Part shown: in pieces, positions 17,100 through 18,554 of the stretch | Layout: each line of letters begins with the position of its first letter | Numbering within the stretch: the stretch's first letter is position 1 | Assembly: GCA_027038775.1 (NCBI GenBank) | Contig: JALWGP010000009.1 | Coordinates: forward strand, 1-18,554 | Direction: 5' to 3' | DNA length: 18,554 nt | Source: Sedimenticola sp. | Lineage (GTDB): Bacteria; Pseudomonadota; Gammaproteobacteria; Chromatiales; Chromatiaceae | Notes under the pieces: generated by a model | What the model was told of the DNA's origin: nothing | Databases searched by the model: none | Seen by the model: the letters and a program-made list of their open reading frames with translations, nothing else | Program-made: the position numbers and the translations under genes

Positions 17100-17579
17100 A
17101 TGTCTTCCGGGGTTGCCGAAGCGCGTCTTTTCCATCCCACGGGGTCCGGAGTGGAGAGAAGGACGGAGCTTTCCGGCCTGCTCCACTCCCTCGGTGTGAA
17201 GCCGGCCCGGGACGGGGCGGTGGCCGACGCCATTCGCCAGGGGTTTCCCGTCACCGCCGTGGATCGGCTGGCGAAGGAGCTGGAGATCCCCCTGCAACGG
17301 CTCCTGCGCATCATCGCGTTGCCATCCGCCACCCTGGCTCGGCGGCGGGCGAAAAAGCGCCTTTCTCCCCAGGAGAGCGACCGCCTGTACCGGGTGGTGG
17401 CCGCCTGGGCGGCTGCACTGCGCCTGTTCGAGGGAGATGCCGCCGCCGCGCGCCGCTGGCTGAACGAGCCGGCGCGGGCGCTGGGCGGCCGCACGCCCCT
17501 GGAGAACCTGGACACCGAGGCGGGCGCCGATGAGGTGCGCGACCTCATCGGCCGGCTGGAGCACGGCGTCGTCACCTGA
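17100..17579 (+). CDS. Xre/MbcA/ParS-type antitoxin (DUF2384)
   Basis: This 159-residue protein is the antitoxin of a Xre-RES toxin-antitoxin pair. The N-terminal half (about 20-85) is a Xre-like helix-turn-helix region. The C-terminal DUF2384 domain (about 105-159) has WAAALRLFEGDAAAARRWLN, then EPARALGGRTPLENLDTEAG and a closing amphipathic helix DEVRDLIGRLEHGV, which in related complexes covers the toxin active site. The ATG at 17100 has GGAG 6 bp upstream. A GTG at 17088 would add four residues. It overlaps the toxin gene by one base (TGATG), the usual antitoxin-first coupling. A palindrome on its promoter suggests autoregulation. Confidence 0.9.
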   Translation: MSSGVAEARLFHPTGSGVERRTELSGLLHSLGVKPARDGAVADAIRQGFPVTAVDRLAKELEIPLQRLLRIIALPSATLARRRAKKRLSPQESDRLYRVVAAWAAALRLFEGDAAAARRWLNEPARALGGRTPLENLDTEAGADEVRDLIGRLEHGVVT

Positions 17580-18040
17580 TGCGGCTCTTCCGCCTGGTCA
17601 AGGAGCGGTACGCCGCCGATCCCCTCGATCCCCAGGGCGCGCGCCGCTACGGTGGTCGCTGGAACAGCAGGGGAAGGGGGGTGGTCTACGCCTCCGATTC
17701 CATCGCGCTGGCCGCGCTGGAGAAACTGGTGCACCTGCATCGACCGGAGGTGCTGGAAGGCTTTGTACTCTGCTCCTTCGAACTGGATGAGGCGCAGGTG
17801 ATGCGGCTGGCGCCGGATGGATTGCCCCGCGACTGGCGGACCGACCCGGTCCCGCGTTCCACCCAGCGCATCGGCGACGAGTGGCTGCAGCGGGGAGCGT
17901 CCCTGGCGCTGGCGGTGCCCAGCACCCTGGTGCCGCAGCAGTCCAATTTTCTCGTCAACCCGGAACATCCCGGTTTCGAGGCGCTGAAGGCTTCGGTGAC
18001 CATGGAGCCTTTTCGCTTTGATCCCAGGCTTCAGGGTTGA
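17579..18040 (+). CDS. RES-domain toxin (NAD-degrading family)
   Basis: RES toxins such as MbcT and ParT consume or transfer NAD. MbcT is an NAD phosphorylase and ParT an ADP-ribosyltransferase, so the exact reaction here is not known. The 153-residue protein keeps the family pattern: GARRYGGRWNSRG (20-32, with Arg27), VVYASDSIALAALEKLVH (35-52, with Tyr37 and Glu48), and a C-terminal VPSTLVPQQSNFLVNPEHPGF (113-133, with Ser115 and Asn127). These match the conserved Arg, Tyr, Glu, Ser and Asn of active members, so the toxin looks intact. It is translationally coupled to the antitoxin. Its last 10 bp overlap the end of the convergent GNAT gene. Confidence 0.92.
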   Translation: MRLFRLVKERYAADPLDPQGARRYGGRWNSRGRGVVYASDSIALAALEKLVHLHRPEVLEGFVLCSFELDEAQVMRLAPDGLPRDWRTDPVPRSTQRIGDEWLQRGASLALAVPSTLVPQQSNFLVNPEHPGFEALKASVTMEPFRFDPRLQG

Positions 18041-18465
18041 GTGCACCACACCATTCGACGGTGGGGAATGCCGGCATCGTCGAACACCGGCCCCTCGGCG
18101 ACGAAACCCTGCCGTTCGTAGAAGGGCAGGGCGCCCAGCTGGGCGTTGAGCACCAGTCGATCCAGGCCCCGTCTGCGGCCCTCCTCCAGGAGCCCGAGCA
18201 GCAACGCGGTGCCCACGCCCCGGCCCCGCCACGGCTCGAGCACCGCCATGCGGCCGATGTGCCCATCGGGCAACAGCCGGCCCGTGCCGACGGGATTGCC
18301 CTGTTCGTCCTCGGCCAGCAGGTGGAAGGCCTGCTCGTCCAGCCCGTCCCATTCCAGTTCCAGCGGCACGCCCTGTTCCTCGACGAAAACGGTCTCGCGT
18401 ACCCGGCGCAGGGCTTCCCGGTCCTCGGGCCAGAGGGCCGTGCGCAGGTGGAAGGATTCAGCCAT
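18031..18465 (-). CDS. GNAT family N-acetyltransferase
   Basis: This 144-residue protein is a GNAT acetyltransferase using acetyl-CoA; its substrate is unknown. The N-terminus RETVFVEEQGVPLELEWDGLDEQ resembles the ElaA/YjcF-like branch. The acetyl-CoA loop is RGRGVGTALLLGLLEEGRRRG, preceded by a GRMAVLEPWRG strand. The motif B end is LNAQLGALPFYERQGFVAEG. The ATG at 18465 has GGAG about 7 bp upstream. A TTG at 18504 would add 13 non-family residues. The start overlaps the stop of the upstream partial gene by 8 bp. It is convergent with the RES toxin and is not part of that module. Confidence 0.88.
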   Translation of the reverse strand: MAESFHLRTALWPEDREALRRVRETVFVEEQGVPLELEWDGLDEQAFHLLAEDEQGNPVGTGRLLPDGHIGRMAVLEPWRGRGVGTALLLGLLEEGRRRGLDRLVLNAQLGALPFYERQGFVAEGPVFDDAGIPHRRMVWCTQP

Positions 18466-18554
18466 CTTCCAGCTCCAGCTGGCCGAGGTTGACCAGTTCG
18501 GCAAGGAGAGCGAGGGCCTCCTGTTCCTTGGCCGGCAGGTCGTCTGCAGCCAGG
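18458..18554 (-). CDS. C-terminal end of an unidentified gene (cut by the window edge)
   Basis: The minus strand enters from the right edge and reads 31 codons, LAADDLPAKEQEALALLAEL and then VNLGQLELEDG, before TGA at 18460-18458. The residues suggest an amphipathic acidic helix. The stop overlaps the GNAT start by 8 bp, which supports a real coupled gene. Too little is visible to name it. Confidence 0.5.
   Translation of the reverse strand, partial: LAADDLPAKEQEALALLAELVNLGQLELEDG

Overview
The window is a GC-rich, gene-dense stretch of a gammaproteobacterial chromosome. Two things point there. One is gene order: bamE (omlA)/fur, then recN, then hrcA-grpE-dnaK-dnaJ-dapB, then lapB-pyrF, an arrangement close to that of Pseudomonas-like and purple-sulfur/thio-type Gammaproteobacteria. 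The other is protein similarity by eye. A homo-oligomeric, dissimilatory-type ATP sulfurylase (sat) and the presence of hrcA suggest a sulfur-oxidizing lineage of the Chromatiales/thiobacterial kind. That assignment is inference.

Layout. (1) 1-719, minus strand: the 5' part of an exported GH114/PelA-like TIM-barrel protein that runs off the left edge. (2) 1011-3266: a 751-residue DUF1631 protein. (3) 3287-3895 minus and 3983-4411 plus: the outer-membrane assembly lipoprotein BamE, divergent from the iron regulator Fur. (4) 4427-6978, minus strand: nadK-recN, overlapping by one base and divergent from hrcA. (5) 7100-12957, plus strand: the heat-shock cluster hrcA, grpE, dnaK, dnaJ, then dapB. 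Two nearly identical sigma-32 (RpoH) promoters precede grpE and dnaK, and a hairpin terminator lies between dnaK and dnaJ. (6) 13051-14915: lapB-pyrF, overlapping by four bases. (7) 15189-16385: sat, a stand-alone gene with a structured upstream region and a strong terminator. (8) 16444-17046: a Nudix ADP-ribose pyrophosphatase. (9) 17100-18040: a Xre/DUF2384-RES toxin-antitoxin pair with a palindromic operator on its promoter. (10) 18031-18465 minus: a GNAT acetyltransferase, preceded by the last 31 codons of an unidentified gene cut by the right edge.

How the genes fit together. Most are core housekeeping: protein folding (GrpE/DnaK/DnaJ), envelope assembly (BamE, LapB), metal regulation (Fur), DNA repair (RecN), and NADP, lysine/peptidoglycan and pyrimidine synthesis (NadK, DapB, PyrF). 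The accessory or lifestyle genes are the PelA-like protein, sat, and the RES module. Two copies of a 25-bp REP-type repeat sit in the dnaJ-dapB and pyrF-sat gaps. I do not see a clearly new multi-gene system. The most informative signals are regulatory: the paired RpoH promoters, the dnaK/dnaJ attenuator, the toxin-antitoxin operator, the REP pair, and the structured sat leader region. Very long antisense open frames opposite dnaK, DUF1631, recN and dnaJ-lapB are artefacts of high GC.
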